DNA of 64,000 bases from Stenopsyche tienmushanensis (Eukaryota > Arthropoda > Insecta > Trichoptera > Stenopsychidae), in assembly GCA_008973525.1 (NCBI GenBank), contig WACJ01000528.1, positions 2,046,001 to 2,110,000 of the forward strand, written 5' to 3'. Below the pieces are notes generated by a model that saw only the letters and a list, made by a program, of their open reading frames with translations, ran no database searches and was not told the DNA's origin. The position numbers and the translations under genes were made by a program. Numbering within the stretch: position 1 is the stretch's first letter; each line of letters opens with the position of its first letter. Shown here piece by piece: positions 1-12,169 of this stretch.

Positions 1-984
1 GGAATAAAATGTTGTAAACTGTCCTAAAAAAATTCTAATACAAATAAAAACACTTTTACAAAAATGAATTACCTGGAGCTGAACCGAAAACCGTTATTTT
101 TCCTGTACGAAAATCGTACAAAAAAAAACAGTTCAAAGCCCCCAATAAAAACTGATCTAAACAACCTATTTCCTGTGCAAACTATCAAATTTTTTGTAAA
201 AAAAAATGTAGTAGTTTCTTATCTGGGCAATATTATTATAGACAGGATTGTGTAATTAAAACCCATGATAAACAAGGTAGCAAATTGGTGACAGTCAATT
301 GAGTAACACCACTGATATTGAAAAACTAAAAAAATCAACTGGTCTGATACTAAAAAAAAGAGCATATAATTACTGACAACATACCTATGATCTAAATATC
401 ACATAGGACGTTGACATATAAATGTATGCATACCGGGAAATAGCACTTGATAGTATTCAAGGTGACATTTTTTCAGTTCCTATCAAAAAATAAATGTTTT
501 AGTCAATATTTATTTTAATGTTCTGATAAATACTACTTCCAAGCCCAAAAAAAACACAACCATATCGCAATACATCAACAGTACATTATTCAAATTGGAG
601 CTCATAATGATCACAAATTTATACAAATGTACAGAATAATTTCATTTTCATTTGGACGAGCAATGTTAAAATAAAACGAATGATTGAAATAAGTTTAAAA
701 AACTTAACAAACAGAACGAGTACATCCGGTAAATTAACATCAATGTGGGTAGTTTCTGTCTGGATGTTAAATGCTGAGCAACAGAAATTTGATATTAAAA
801 AATGATACACGCTAAAAAGCCTCGCCGAACGTAATATAATACAGTACCATGATAAATGTTATTAAATATGCATATAATGTAAGATGAAAGGATATTTGAA
901 TATTATATAAAAATGTGTCTTGCAATTATTCAACTTATATATGCAATATTCACAAACTGTATAAATTTTTACGCTAATAACAAT

Positions 985-1194
985 TTATGCTTCACAGTAA
1001 ACAAGACATGTCATGGAGCAACGATAGTATTCAAATCGTTTACCACAAGGCAATGAACGGTTAATATAATTTGTTCCAAGAACGCTCATAATTGTTTCAA
1101 TGCCATGGAGACACATGACAAAACATTGCAGACTGTTTTTCAACCAAATACAAAAATCAAGCACAGAATCATCAAAATAATAGTATTCAAGCAT
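985..1194 (-). CDS. possible terminal exon, cysteine-rich, unassigned
   Basis: On the minus strand an open frame ends in TAA at 985-987 and codes for a Cys-rich C terminus (motifs CFVMC, PCGK, CSMTC, VYC) with an N-glycosylation-like NRS. A plausible splice acceptor (pyrimidine-rich stretch then AACAG) lies inside it near 1136, so the real exon would be about 985-1135. It lies downstream of the signal-anchor exon at 2805-2938 on the same strand and could be the last exon of that gene, but no connecting exon was seen. It may equally be chance. Confidence 0.2.
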   Translation of the reverse strand: MLEYYYFDDSVLDFCIWLKNSLQCFVMCLHGIETIMSVLGTNYINRSLPCGKRFEYYRCSMTCLVYCEA

Positions 1195-2804
1195 ATGTTA
1201 AACAAAAAACCTGTATTACAATAAGGAAGATGTGGTCAAAATTGCCTTTTTTATAGAATTGGAGTTCAAAGATAACGTAAACAGACTAACTGTAAAGAAA
1301 GCATTTCATTTGCAAAAATTTATATTGAATCAAAACGTGGAGGCAGTTTATCAAATATTAGCATACCCGAATAAATGAATAACGTTCTACGTCAAAGTGT
1401 TCCACATAGAATATATTGGGTCCTAAATAAATAATAGAGGAAAACTTCTATTTTAAATTATAAAATCAGATGATATTAAGATAATTTAATCAAAGATTTG
1501 AAGGTTTGAATCTTTTAATAATACAAATTTTGTGATTATAGAAACAAATGTTTTATATGAATTAGCATCCAAACTATAATAATATGTCGGTAAAAATCAT
1601 TGCAATATTTGTATGAATAATACAACAAATATGAAAATCTATTTATACAATTCTTAATCAAATATTAATTAATTCAACAAAATTAAAGTGTACGATTATG
1701 CAGCATCTAATTGGAATTTAAATTAACTTTTAATTTTTATATCATCTTTTGTATACAATCAGTTTAGATGTATTTTTTTAATTCTCAGCGAGTAATGCAT
1801 TTTTGATTATGTTGTATAAACGTCCTAAATGGATGGTAAATAATCTTCTACGAGATAAACGGAAAATTTATCAACAAGAGTTGTCATTAAAGACAAAGAA
1901 AATCATACTTTTTTTAAACTATTTTAATAATATGCATACATATACTATTTTTTCTATGCGTGCCGAATAGCAGAAATGTTTACAAAAACGTTTACGAGAT
2001 CTGCAAACTTATAAACTGAGCAAAATCAGAGATGGAATGCGCGTTATAATGTATTTCATTGGCAACAAATATAACTAAAACTGCCTGCAGCGTAAAAAAA
2101 TAGTTATCGACATTGATAACGTATAAAGCCTTTCAAAATATACTTAAGTAGCACTTTATATGGTAATATAAGAGCTTAAAATTCTAAGAATATCGATGGC
2201 TAGTACAATCTTTTATATTTGTATTGCATGATTCATTTTTATCCCGGAGGATGTAATTTTAAATTATTATACATTGATAATCAATGATGCCATTAATGCT
2301 GAGCATATTGGTGATACAATAAATTTTCAATTTATATGACATTTTTAGATTGTTTTCATTCGGTTTGAGATTATATTCTGCGAAAAAAAATTAGCAGAAT
2401 TAAAAATCAGTTGAATTGTTTTATGGCGAGATTTTAAAATTACATATATTATAATAAACGTCAGTCATTTCGGAAGGCCTAGTATAGAAGACATTTTATC
2501 TAATCTGTTGAGATGACAGCTCATTGTAAATGTGTCAATAGGGTCGTTCTTCCGAAATATAACGGTTAACGTTAGTCGATGAACTGGCGGAGGTCGCAGT
2601 ATTACAAAAAGCAAGTTTCGTTTTCATTGTGGTATGAAGTAGTCGTCTGATTGACAACATAACCTCACTTCAATATTGACGTTTAAAACGTCTGATTTGT
2701 ATAGCCGAATTTATTGCGCGTCTGTCTCAAACGTCAAAGTTGACACGAGTCACATACAATCGAGGGTTGTAGGGTGTGATGTGACAGATAAAAATAATTC
2801 TGAC

Positions 2805-2938
2805 CTGAGACCGAAGAGGGCGACGGCGAAGGCAGAGAGGAGCACCAGGAGGAGGAGCGCCGGGGCTAGGGTGGCGATGTCCAGGGGTGCCCCGGGCGCT
2901 AACGGCGCGAACGGCGCCCCGGGCCCGGCCGCGCTCAT
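2805..2938 (-). CDS. first coding exon of an unidentified signal-anchor protein (partial gene)
   Basis: The minus-strand ATG at 2936-2938 opens 44 codons that begin with an Ala/Pro/Gly-rich stretch. A strong hydrophobic helix follows (TLAPALLLLVLLSAFAVALF, about residues 23-42), and the exon ends at a good donor (CTCAG/GTCAGA, phase 2). This looks like the cytoplasmic tail and signal anchor of a type II membrane protein, or a signal peptide. The exon sits in the only GC-rich stretch of the first 10 kb (about 2800-3090), as expected for a promoter and first exon. The rest of the gene would lie to the left, possibly beyond the window edge. I do not recognise the family. Confidence 0.4.
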
Positions 2939-3110
2939 CCTAGACGTTGCATCGCGACTCGAGCCCGACTCGCACACAACACAGACTCGACACCCCTCTC
3001 AAATCTGACGTCCGTACCGACTGACGGCCGACGACAGACAGCGACGACGACGGTGAAAGCGCCTCGCGTACCGGCCCTGGCACCAAAACGACCCTTTCAC
3101 TGCTTCACCA
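2939..3110 (-). promoter_or_regulatory. GC-rich promoter/5' UTR region
   Basis: CpG-rich sequence directly upstream of the signal-anchor exon on the minus strand, sharply bounded by AT-rich DNA on both sides. No TATA box is evident. Assignment as a promoter is inference from position and base composition. Confidence 0.3.
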
Positions 3111-4086
3111 AATACACATTTAAAATCTATCCAAAACGATACAATCATTATTAAACAAAATTTAAAAATGCAATGCGCATTTTTATTTAAAAAAATATAA
3201 TAATTCAATTTTATCATAAAAATACCAATGGTGAATACACAATGTCTTATGGCCAAAAATTCAAAATATAAATCCTTCACGCCAGTGTAGCTATCAGAAC
3301 ACAAGGCTCTAAAATATTTTACCGCTCATCGAAAATCGATAAAAAAATTTAATTAAAAATAAAATGTTTAACGCATAATGTTTTTGAATACAAAGGTTCA
3401 AAAAAACACATTTTAATCAGTCAGTGTAATAAATTAGTAAACATTGTCTATATGCAATCAAATAAATTTAAGCAAAATTTAAAAAAAAGCAATTTTATAT
3501 ACATTTATTTAGATAATACATTTTTTATTTTATCATTGTTTATGCATAGCATTTTTTAAAAAAGTCGTAAAGACTTTGTCTTGTCATTATTATATACATG
3601 CTACATTGATTAAATAAACATTATTTTTATTCAAAAACTTAATTTCATGTTGATTAAAAAAATATTTATTTACATATACTAAGCGCGATCGAAATATACT
3701 TAATGTCGAGTGCGATTCAAGCGAGTCATGCGCGACAAAACCTTATCTTGAGACCAATTTCACAGTACGTTTATCAAATTTAAATTGATAGACGATTTCG
3801 TGCAATTTTTCATGGCCAAATATGTCAATTGATAAGAGGCACATTCTCGTTTTCCGCCTAAATTGCCTCGCTGTTAAAAGAGGAAAATATGAAAACTGCA
3901 TTGAATATAAATGTTTATTTTAACCAATCGAATAATATTTGATGGAAAGCCATCTCTGAAAAAGAGGAGAAACATTTGATACGTCGTCGATTTTATATGA
4001 ATGGTTGCTTAGCAACGACATACAAACAACAGAAAACAAATGAATAATTATTTGTTATTTCAAAATATGATTGACTTTAATAAATT
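3111..4086. other. AT-rich intergenic DNA, nothing recognised
   Basis: Long A/T runs and scattered short open frames without family resemblance; no splice-flanked coding stretch was seen. Confidence 0.5.
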
Positions 4087-4605
4087 ATTCCCCCGTAACT
4101 ATTCATTCTGACAGACAACTCGTATCGGTGAAAATATATTTATTTGATATCAAAAGTTTTACATCCATTAATACGTTATTAAACGAGTCCATTGGTCCAA
4201 TAAACGGCTTCCCTGTCTGAAAATCTGGCTTGTATATTTTCTATTCAGATATCAAACGATATTTCTCTCATCGTCGTTTATGTCTACTTCAGCACCTAAA
4301 TAGTTCATAATTACAAACCAAGTGTTGAATATCAACTTCCTTAATTACCACTTGTCAAGTTTCCCAACTGAAGAATGTTTGGAATTGATTGTTTCCCGGT
4401 TGTCATGATGACCTAGACGTTCAAAACATTAGAGAAATTTACTATTGATCCTGGCGGCGAGGTCATATTGACCATCATTTCTTAACCAACTCGGAAATGA
4501 TATGCAAAAAATCGACAAAAACATCAATCCTCAATAACAAGTAATCCACGTTGATAACAAAGGACACGGTCGCGATTAGCGGGAGATTGCGATCAACGGG
4601 GGAAT
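4087..4605. repeat. possible element bounded by ATTCCCCCGT inverted repeats
   Basis: The 10-mer ATTCCCCCGT at 4087-4096 is matched by its exact reverse complement ACGGGGGAAT at 4596-4605. The right end extends to a longer motif (reverse complement ATTCCCCCGTTGATCGCAAT). A similar ATTCCCCCGTTAATCGCGA occurs at 17366, again opposed by an inverted imperfect copy. The interior is AT-rich and noncoding. A short terminal-inverted-repeat element is the likely reading; no clear target duplication was found. Confidence 0.35.
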
Positions 4606-5121
4606 GATAATGAATCAATTGGTTTTACATTGCCAAAAAATAATTTAATGTTTCTTGCTTAGCCTCTCTGCATTTATTACATCAAATTTGTCGATATTTA
4701 TCAAGTAAACCGATTGAAGCGCGCTTTACTATACTAATACGTTCATAATCTTCATAGTTTCCTTATGACAACTCCATGTTTGGATAGTGAAAAAACAGGG
4801 CCTTTTTAATGATTTTAAAAATTAACTTTCGCACAGGAATAGCTTATAAGATTTTATTTTCTTGAGATATGGCAAGGAATTCCAATTCCTGGAGATTTTC
4901 CATATAATTTAAACAAAGTATAAAAATCGTCCGTATTAACACCTTAAATGCCCCCAAAAATACTTGAACGATTAATCTCTTCAACGATGATATCTTATGT
5001 TTAATTCATGATGATTTGGACATAAACGCAATAAAAATATCGAAGGATAATATATATCTCTATCAATGTATCTTCCAAATTCCACAGACGACAAGCAACG
5101 AAGCTGTTATAATTACATTAA

Positions 5122-5322
5122 GACCCGAACCACACTATGGTGCCGGTAACAATTCGATTTCGCTCTCGGTCTCGCTCCGGTCAAATATTCTCATACAAGA
5201 CACGGAATTGGAACGATCCGATAGTGTGAATACTCTGATCGTTTTTTTGTGTAAGAATATTTGATCGGACCGGGATCGGAGCGAGATCGAACCGCCAACG
5301 GCATCATAGTGTGGATCGGGCC
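5122..5322. mobile_element. Harbinger-type MITE with TAA target duplication
   Basis: A 201-bp sequence with terminal inverted repeats of roughly 80 bp. The left end GACCCGAACCACACTATG pairs with the right end, whose reverse complement is GGCCCGATCCACACTATG. The match continues with mismatches through a CGATTTCGCTC-like stretch to a shared CAAATATTCT. It is flanked on both sides by TAA (5119-5121 and 5323-5325), the 3-bp TWA target site typical of PIF/Harbinger. It has no coding capacity; the open frames across it are artefacts of the inverted repeat. Confidence 0.75.
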
Positions 5323-5884
5323 TAAGACAGGAACGACACTAAATGTATATTTTACCATTCAAGAAAGTCAAGTTTTTGCGCACGATTATTCTTCAAGGAT
5401 CGTCAGGGAATGGTTAAAATTATTTTTAAAAAATCATCCCAGTCGCTGGTTCATTCAACACCAAGTACCAATTAACTTCATTTTTAACGAACTTTAGATA
5501 AATACAAGCAAGAAGTCAAAAAAACTCTAGGAGATTAAGAAAAAAAATATCTGCTTCGCCTCTAATATCTATATTTGCATATAGAGAATGCGAAAAAATA
5601 TTTAAATATCAAAATGTAATTAATCAATTCGGAGATAGCATATCCAATTCCAAAAAAAAAAACCGGCTTGCCATCAACTTTTTCACACAGGACAGATATT
5701 TAGCAATAAAAACGATAAAAAGTTGACAAATAGATGTGCTTTAAATTTGTTATTGAAGATGCATACTCAGTATATCGTTTATCGTAAATGGATATACAGG
5801 AAGAACAAAACGAAAAATATGTTTAGCATATTGATATTCATAATACTGATGGCAGTCATTTGTATTAGTTCAGAGAAGAACTGA

Positions 5885-7600
5885 AAGCTTATGATTGAAA
5901 GATTGGAAGCAGATATAACAACGTGCGACATGGTTCCAGACGCTGCAACACCAAACTTAGAGGAACTAGAAGTTCTTGTAAGAAACATCCACTCAAGGAA
6001 ATCCCCCGGCCTGGATCGCATTGATGGACGCATCGTCAAAAAGTCCTTTCGGCAGATCGATCTCGATCTTTGTTTCATCTTTCAAGAGTGTTTCAAGACA
6101 GGCGTCTTTCCTGACTGCTGGAAGAGAGGACTGGTCGCCGTTCTTCCGAAACTAAAGATGAACAAACAACCAGAAGACCCAAAGGCGTATCGGATCATAG
6201 TGTTGCTTCCCACGCTAGGAAAACTCCTGGAGAAAACAATAGCGTATATGATGAATACTGCTTTTGAGGGAGACTGTCCACTATCCGGAAAATTGTTTGG
6301 CTTCAGACCTGGGAAGTCCACCATTGATGCCATCTCTAGTGTACTATCTATCACAGAATCAACCACCGAACGCTGGGTAAATACAAACTATCTAATTATA
6401 ATAACATAATTAAATTAATATGTAGCTACTTTGACAATAGGATTGTTTTTGCACCGGCTGGAGGTGAACTTATCGCTCGCTCTCTGACAGCGGGATGTCC
6501 ACAGGGATTTGTTCTGGGGCCCATGCTCTGGAACATCCTGCTTGATGATGCCCTTGACCTGATACTCCCGCAGGATTGCTTACTAACAGCATATGCTAAT
6601 GACTTTACTCTCACAACATGCGGAGATTCAAGATCAGAACTGGAGGAAAGAACAAATACAGCCTTAAGGATACTTTGGACATGGAGTGAGACGAATAAAC
6701 TTACTTTTGCAGCGTCAAAATCAAAAGCGGTTATGCTCAAGGGCAGACTCATGCGTTATCCACGCATTTGACTGGGTGAAGACCGTATAGTTTTCGATAA
6801 AAACGTCGTCTTCTGAGGGATGCAGATTCAGAGAAAACATTAAAATTGCAACCGGCAAAGCGGCCAAGGCTTTTGGCAAAATGTCCAGACTAGGGGGTGC
6901 TGATTGGGGTCTTGGGGGCAAACACCTCAGGATTGCCTATGAAGCCATCTACGAGAGTATTGCCACATGCGGAGCATGGGCAGACAGGCTTGGACACCGT
7001 GGACGTGACAAGACGGCGAGATGAAGCCTAAACATTGCACAACGGCAGTTTCCATGTCCTTGCAGGGATCATGCCACTACACCTAAAAGTGCAAATAAAG
7101 GCAGTGAGGCACTTTAAAAAAGCACGTAGAACAATTAAAATTGGTAAGTCCGCTCTATCAGATGGAATTCTTACGGATCCTATTACCACCAAAAGATGGG
7201 CTAGAAATGCGGCAATTGCCGATTGGGAACGCAGTTGGTCTGAGTCGCCTCACAGTGGCTACATGCAGAATTTCTTCGGCTCAATCTCATCTCGCCTCAG
7301 TGGGTTGACCCCGATCACTGGACTTCCCAGTTCCTGACAGGGTACGGCCGTTTTGCGGCATAACTGGCAAGAATGAAAATAAAAGATAGTTCGGACTGTG
7401 TGTGCGGGGATCCTTTCATGGACGCGGATCACGTTCTGTGATTGTTTTTGGGCATGTCGACCGAGAGAGAGGCTCTCCTGTATCGTATCAGAGGTCCTTT
7501 TTCTCGACCTCTTGGCCACAGGGACTTAGTGGCCAGCCCCGGTGCCCTTTCGGCGTTTTGCCATAGCGGAGCCAAATGCGCCTTGGACGGATACTATTTT
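5885..7600 (+). mobile_element. degenerate R1-type non-LTR retrotransposon
   Basis: Plus-strand reverse transcriptase of R1/TRAS type. The fingers region carries KSPGLDRIDG, AYRIIVLLPTLGKLLEK and FGFRPGKSTIDAI (5891-6375). Palm motifs follow after a gap (TAGCPQGFVLGPMLWNI, about 6485), with YAND in place of the catalytic YADD. The C-terminal region (6810-7340) ends in a cysteine/histidine motif (CVCGDPFMDADHVL) near 7400, followed by the family tail reading RPLGHRDLVASPGALSAF. Several stops and frameshifts break the frame. Motif A of the polymerase is missing between 6375 and 6430. The 3' end has repeated ACTATTTTTATATTT units (about 7635-7672). No 28S rDNA surrounds it, so this is a dispersed dead copy. 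Confidence 0.85.
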
Positions 7601-7672
7601 TAGTATCCGTCATCTACCATAACATGTCATTTATACTATTTTTATATTTAATTTATACTATTTTTATATTTG

Positions 7673-9070
7673 TCCTCTATGTCACTACGGGTTGACCATA
7701 TACTTGTATTAACCTAGGTGTGAATAAAATTAAAAATTACTCCTTTCCATAAAATTCCGAACTACAAGGGGTCGAACAGTACTCTATAGTCCGACAAATT
7801 GAACAATCTGACACCGCCTCGCAAAACATTTATCGGATTACCGCGGGTCTACTGCATAATCATAACCGGGTAGGAGATGGCATCATATGGATCCTTGATC
7901 CACTTCTTTTATTATCTATATGCTGCTAAAGGACAATTGCATCTGATTTCAAGGATTTGTTCTGCATGAAGAGCACACGACGACATTCACGTCTCATGAT
8001 CAGCGTAACCAAATTATGTGAGATTCTACGAAGACTCAATCTGACTGATTATTCGCGTTCTTGACGTTATGAACTAATAATATCATAGATATCGATTAAA
8101 TTAGCTATTAGACAACTTGGCACTATAATATTTTGCATTATTGAGATTATTTTGATTGAATTTATTTTGTTTCGTAAAAATGTTGGCATTTTAATCGTGA
8201 TCTATGAATTCCGAACGTTCATATGGAATGCCCTAATATATTTGAATTCCGGGGGTTTTTTTTATAACGTGCTTATACATTAATATTATATGTCATTTGA
8301 AAGATGACATTTCAACAATAAAAAAATTACGGCAAATCCAAGCGACGTTTTTTGTGAATTTTTAAATACGTCGGACGTTAAAGAACATTTCCATTTTTAT
8401 GTGTATTTTTTACTTCTTAAAAGAATAAAAAAGTGGTAAAATTGTAAAAAAAAAATAGTACTACGCTCAGACCAATATTATTGATGGTTCAATGTGCAGA
8501 AATATTGATAATAAGTATATATTTTGGGCAAGATTAGTCCTCTGTGCAAAATGAATGAAATTGAGATAATGACTAATAGAGCCTACCATTTGAAAACTTG
8601 CTAGATCGATCTAGTACTAAACAATATTTACGACAGCTTGAGAGGGTCAACAATACATTTATTAACTCTCTCAGTGCTGGACAACGATGTATCGTTGTAG
8701 GCAACGGTTGCCAAAAGTACCAACGACGATATATCGTTGCGTAAGCGATGGCATACTAATATTTGCATCGCGAGATAACTTTGCAAACAACATTACTTTA
8801 TAGAATGTTATATGAAACTCTTGTTTAATTGATAAAATTATAAGTGCTGTTGCAAGAAGTAACTACTATCACCGATTGAATAGGGAATTAAGGGAAGCAA
8901 AAAATTGTTCAAAGGCAATAAATTTGTCAGTGCTTCCATGGTACAAAAAAAAATCAATTAAAATTATTTGTAAGATTTTCTACCATTAAATGTATTTAGT
9001 ACACCATATGAATTTTGAAAAATTCTGAACTCCGTATCTATTACATTTCATATAAATATTTCTATTATTA
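7673..9070. other. intergenic, no gene; contains a palindrome cluster
   Basis: No coding exon is supported. The region 8681-8740 has three adjacent short palindromes (see findings). The rest is AT-rich with short shadow frames. Confidence 0.4.
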
Positions 9071-9079
9071 GATTCGAAT

Positions 9080-9410
9080 TGTAGTTAGACGAGGCCATAC
9101 AAGCTACCAAGACGAACAGCGCAATAATCGACCAAACGAGGTAATCAGCCAAGAAATGATGAAGAAAATCCACAAAATTGTATTGAATAACCGTCGACTG
9201 TAAGTGCGCGAGCTGGCAGATAGGGTAGGCCTTTTAAAAAAATGCTGTACACCGCATATTAACCGAAAATTTGAACATGAGAAAGCTGTGCGCAAGATGG
9301 GTGCCGCGTTTACTCACAATGGAACAAAAACAGCGTCGTTGTGTTGAATAATATCGAGTTTTTGCATCAATTCAGAATGAAACATCATTTTATATCCGAG
9401 ACAAAGGAAC
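9080..9410 (+). mobile_element. mariner transposase fragment
   Basis: Reading across frames, the plus strand encodes mariner DNA-binding-domain sequence: RPNEVISQEMMKKIHKIVL, then REL-AD, then the conserved phrase [19 protein letters not shown], continuing into a degenerate catalytic-domain start. Frameshifts and stops show it is dead. The 9.4-kb boundary passes directly into an R1-type LINE tail in the opposite orientation. Confidence 0.7.
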
Positions 9411-9419
9411 ATGGAACCC

Positions 9420-9840
9420 ATGCATCCACTAACCCGTTTATTGGTCTCGCTATTCGAGACACCAACCTAAATTTAATATCCACGTCCGCAAGGACACGCT
9501 CGTTCTCAATTTCGAGTGGCCACTTGCACTCTGAGCTCTCGCTGAATTTTGTAACTTAAAACTAAAAAAAACCAACCAAGATAGCGCTATAAGTAAGTAA
9601 GATAGATAGTTTTTATACGTGAGATGAAGTCTAGGTTCGTTAAGTTCGTTCGTAAGTTAGTCTCTGAGTGGGCTTTCATGATCGTGCAGATCATAGAAGG
9701 CCACGCGTACCCATTTATCCCCGAAAATATAGCCTAAAAGAGGACGGAGCGACCACAAGGTCTGTGTGTCCAACTGGTCCGCTTTTTAGATCGCTGACAT
9801 GAACGCCTCGAAATCGGACGCAATACCCGAACATATCTAA
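9420..9840 (-). mobile_element. R1-type LINE 3' end fragment
   Basis: Inverted relative to very similar sequence at 18720-19260 and 30990-31340. Shared blocks include TGGCCACTTGCACTCTGAGC, the GTCCAACTGGTCCG segment and the phrase around ATCATAGAAGGCC. It matches the C-terminal and 3' UTR part of the R1-type elements in this window (compare the GHRDLV/GHADLV motif at 7530 and 57750). Confidence 0.6.
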
Positions 9841-9989
9841 AGAACGATTACGAACACTCATTACAAAACAAAGTTATCCAAAGAAGACTGATCGAGTGGG
9901 CTATTTAAATTTTACAATCGGTCGAATGTGTCTGGATGATTTAGACATCACTTCGTTCAGCAAATGTGGTTAGAATAAGAAGGATAGAT

Positions 9990-10245
9990 GGTCACCCTAC
10001 GTGACGTCATGGATCGATGGGAAGGTAAGGTACGTTGCGGTAGCCGTGGCGTGTAGCGTGTCAACAAAGCAGTCCGTAGCCAGCTGGTCCTCGGATGGCC
10101 ACCAGGCGGACCTTCGGGATCTTCGCACTGAATATTGCGACAGGAAGAATTCCACCGTGGCGACCTGCATGGAGAAATGGTTCGGTGAGAAGCGGCTGTG
10201 GCTTTTCGGCAACCATTTACCTTTGCTCCCCCGCAGGTAAACAAC
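9990..10245. other. GC-rich open island of unknown nature
   Basis: A GC-rich stretch in AT-rich surroundings, open in several frames on both strands. On the minus strand a possible acceptor (CATGCAG) near 10168 precedes an open frame beginning VATVEFFLSQYSV. I recognise no family. It could be an isolated exon or a transposon part. Confidence 0.2.
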
Positions 10246-10259
10246 AATACCAAACTTCA

Positions 10260-11250
10260 CTTCCATCCATCTACAACCCCACTGTTGCTGCTTCTGCAAT
10301 TATAATACTTTGCATGCATTTACCTCTTTTGCATCAATTTGTCAACTTTCAAAGACATGGAATGCGACCGATCGATTCTATATGTTCTATTTATGTCACG
10401 ACCGACATACGAATGATGGTGTACTTAAAAACAATGCTCTCGAGTTTTGCAGAATGAAAGACGCCCTAAGGAGAATGTGCGTTTTTAATACTACCACCAG
10501 TAGTCTAGTCATAGTAATTCGTAGTAGAACCGAGATTAATATCAAACAACTTAAAACGTAGGATGAGTCGATGTAAACTATGAATGTAAACGGAGTTACT
10601 TATCGTGAAGGCCATTGTTTTAATTAATAGAAAAATGCTTAAACTGAACTTTTTGACTATCCATATTGCTTTAGAACAGCATTATTCAAGTTTTTTCTAC
10701 ATAAGACTCTTTAGCAATTTTTTTTGCTGTATAATAGTTTCTATTCTAATTTAATTTCTAGTTTAAAATAATAATGATCTTAATGTGGAATAAATTAGAA
10801 AGATATCCTTACAAAGCTTCATATAATCATCATTGCAAAACAAAAACACATTTTCATCCTGGAAATATTTCATCACGCTTTGCCACACGACTTTGTCATA
10901 TTATAAAATATTGCTTAATCACTATATGGCTTCAATAACCAACCAAACATTTTTTTTAAATATGCAAAATTAACCAGATTTTTTTAAAATGTGCTATGGT
11001 AGAATGTCACGATTGTAAAATGCCTTAAAAAAATAATATACGATCATTTAGCAAATATGCATTAAATTATTTCATTAAAAAAATCCATTTTAATAGCTTT
11101 ATGCATGGATGGATTGTCAAAATGAAGCTCTGAGAGAAGAACAACTTGATTATATGAGACAAAATTAAGAGGAAAAGAGATTTCTTCTTAAATTCTTTGC
11201 AAAATAGAATTTTGGCGATGCACCATCTCCTTAAAAAACTTCTTTATCGT
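10260..11250. other. AT-rich intergenic DNA, no gene recognised
   Basis: Short open frames only, with no conserved motif or splice-bounded coding stretch. Confidence 0.4.
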
Positions 11251-11254
11251 TGAT

Positions 11255-12165
11255 AAATAGGGTTTTTGAAATAACGACGCTCGATTTCTAAATGTAAATA
11301 AAACAAGTTGTGTATGAGATATCTACTATTTTTTTTATTGTCTGAAAGAATATTTTATGGCATTAAGTATGGAATATAACATTGTTCAAATTTCCGTCGC
11401 GACTTTGCTTGATGTCACGTATTCGGTCCAATTTTCGATGACTTTGTCGCATAAATCTGGCTGTATTTGCTGAATGGCGTTCGTTGTGTGAAAGTATCAA
11501 TTGTTTGCAATTTATACGCATAAACTTGTGATAGTCCCAAAGGAAGAATTCTAAATGCGCAAAATGGCAATGTCAGTTTCATTTTGAAAGAACTAAAGCC
11601 AGACTAAAATCTGCAGCAAACGGTATTTTTCTTGGGATGTAATTGGTACTGGTGTATTCTGTGTAGATTGATATCATCCCAAATCCGATCATTTTGTTTG
11701 TTCATTCGTACATTAATTCAAAAATGGGTCACGTCGCTAAAGATGATTTTTCGGCGCAATTTAGGTCAACTTCCAACTTCTCCAGAGCCCAATCAGCGAA
11801 CACATAGCTTTATCTATGATCGTTTAATTTAAGATCCTGAGTCGATTTGATTTTATGCGAGTGCATATCCAAGTTTCGACGCACTTCAAGTACTTGTGAA
11901 CGACGAGAAATTGACTGCCTCGGGTGTTCCCGTACACTCTCACGTACGGCAGCGATGTTTTCAGCAGCACCTTGCATTTCGCTGATGTACGCATTCTGGC
12001 TGATTATTGATTGAACGTTTCTCTAATGGAGCACTAATTTTGAAAGTAAAATTGATGTTTGCATATGTTATTCAGCCATATACTATTGAACAATTAACAA
12101 TTTAACAACATGGCCGCTATAACTCAACAAATCTCAAGCTTCCCTATTGAAAGACTGTATATTTT
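11255..12165 (-). mobile_element. Tc1/mariner-type DDE transposon with an internal LINE fragment
   Basis: Minus-strand coding for the N-terminal helix-turn-helix part (ENIAAVRESVREN, then HSHKIKSTQDLK and FADWALEKLEVD) at about 11700-12020. The other terminal part is at 11255-11500. Both outer regions match 53400-53580 and 54890-55040 in order and orientation. Between the two halves, 11585-11695 matches the LINE at 54740-54845. Stops and frameshifts mark it as dead. Confidence 0.65.
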
Positions 12166-12169
12166 CTTA

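Noticed and set aside
2676..3008. Open frame on the plus strand opposite the signal-anchor exon
   Set aside because: It follows from GC-rich composition; the minus strand has the ATG, hydrophobic helix and splice donor, the plus strand has none of these.
5016..5497. Two plus-strand open frames of about 80 codons
   Set aside because: They cross the Harbinger-type MITE and its inverted repeats; not protein-like.
5885..7600. R1-type elements as a sign of 28S rDNA
   Set aside because: No rRNA sequence flanks any copy; these are dispersed, truncated relatives of the R1 clade.
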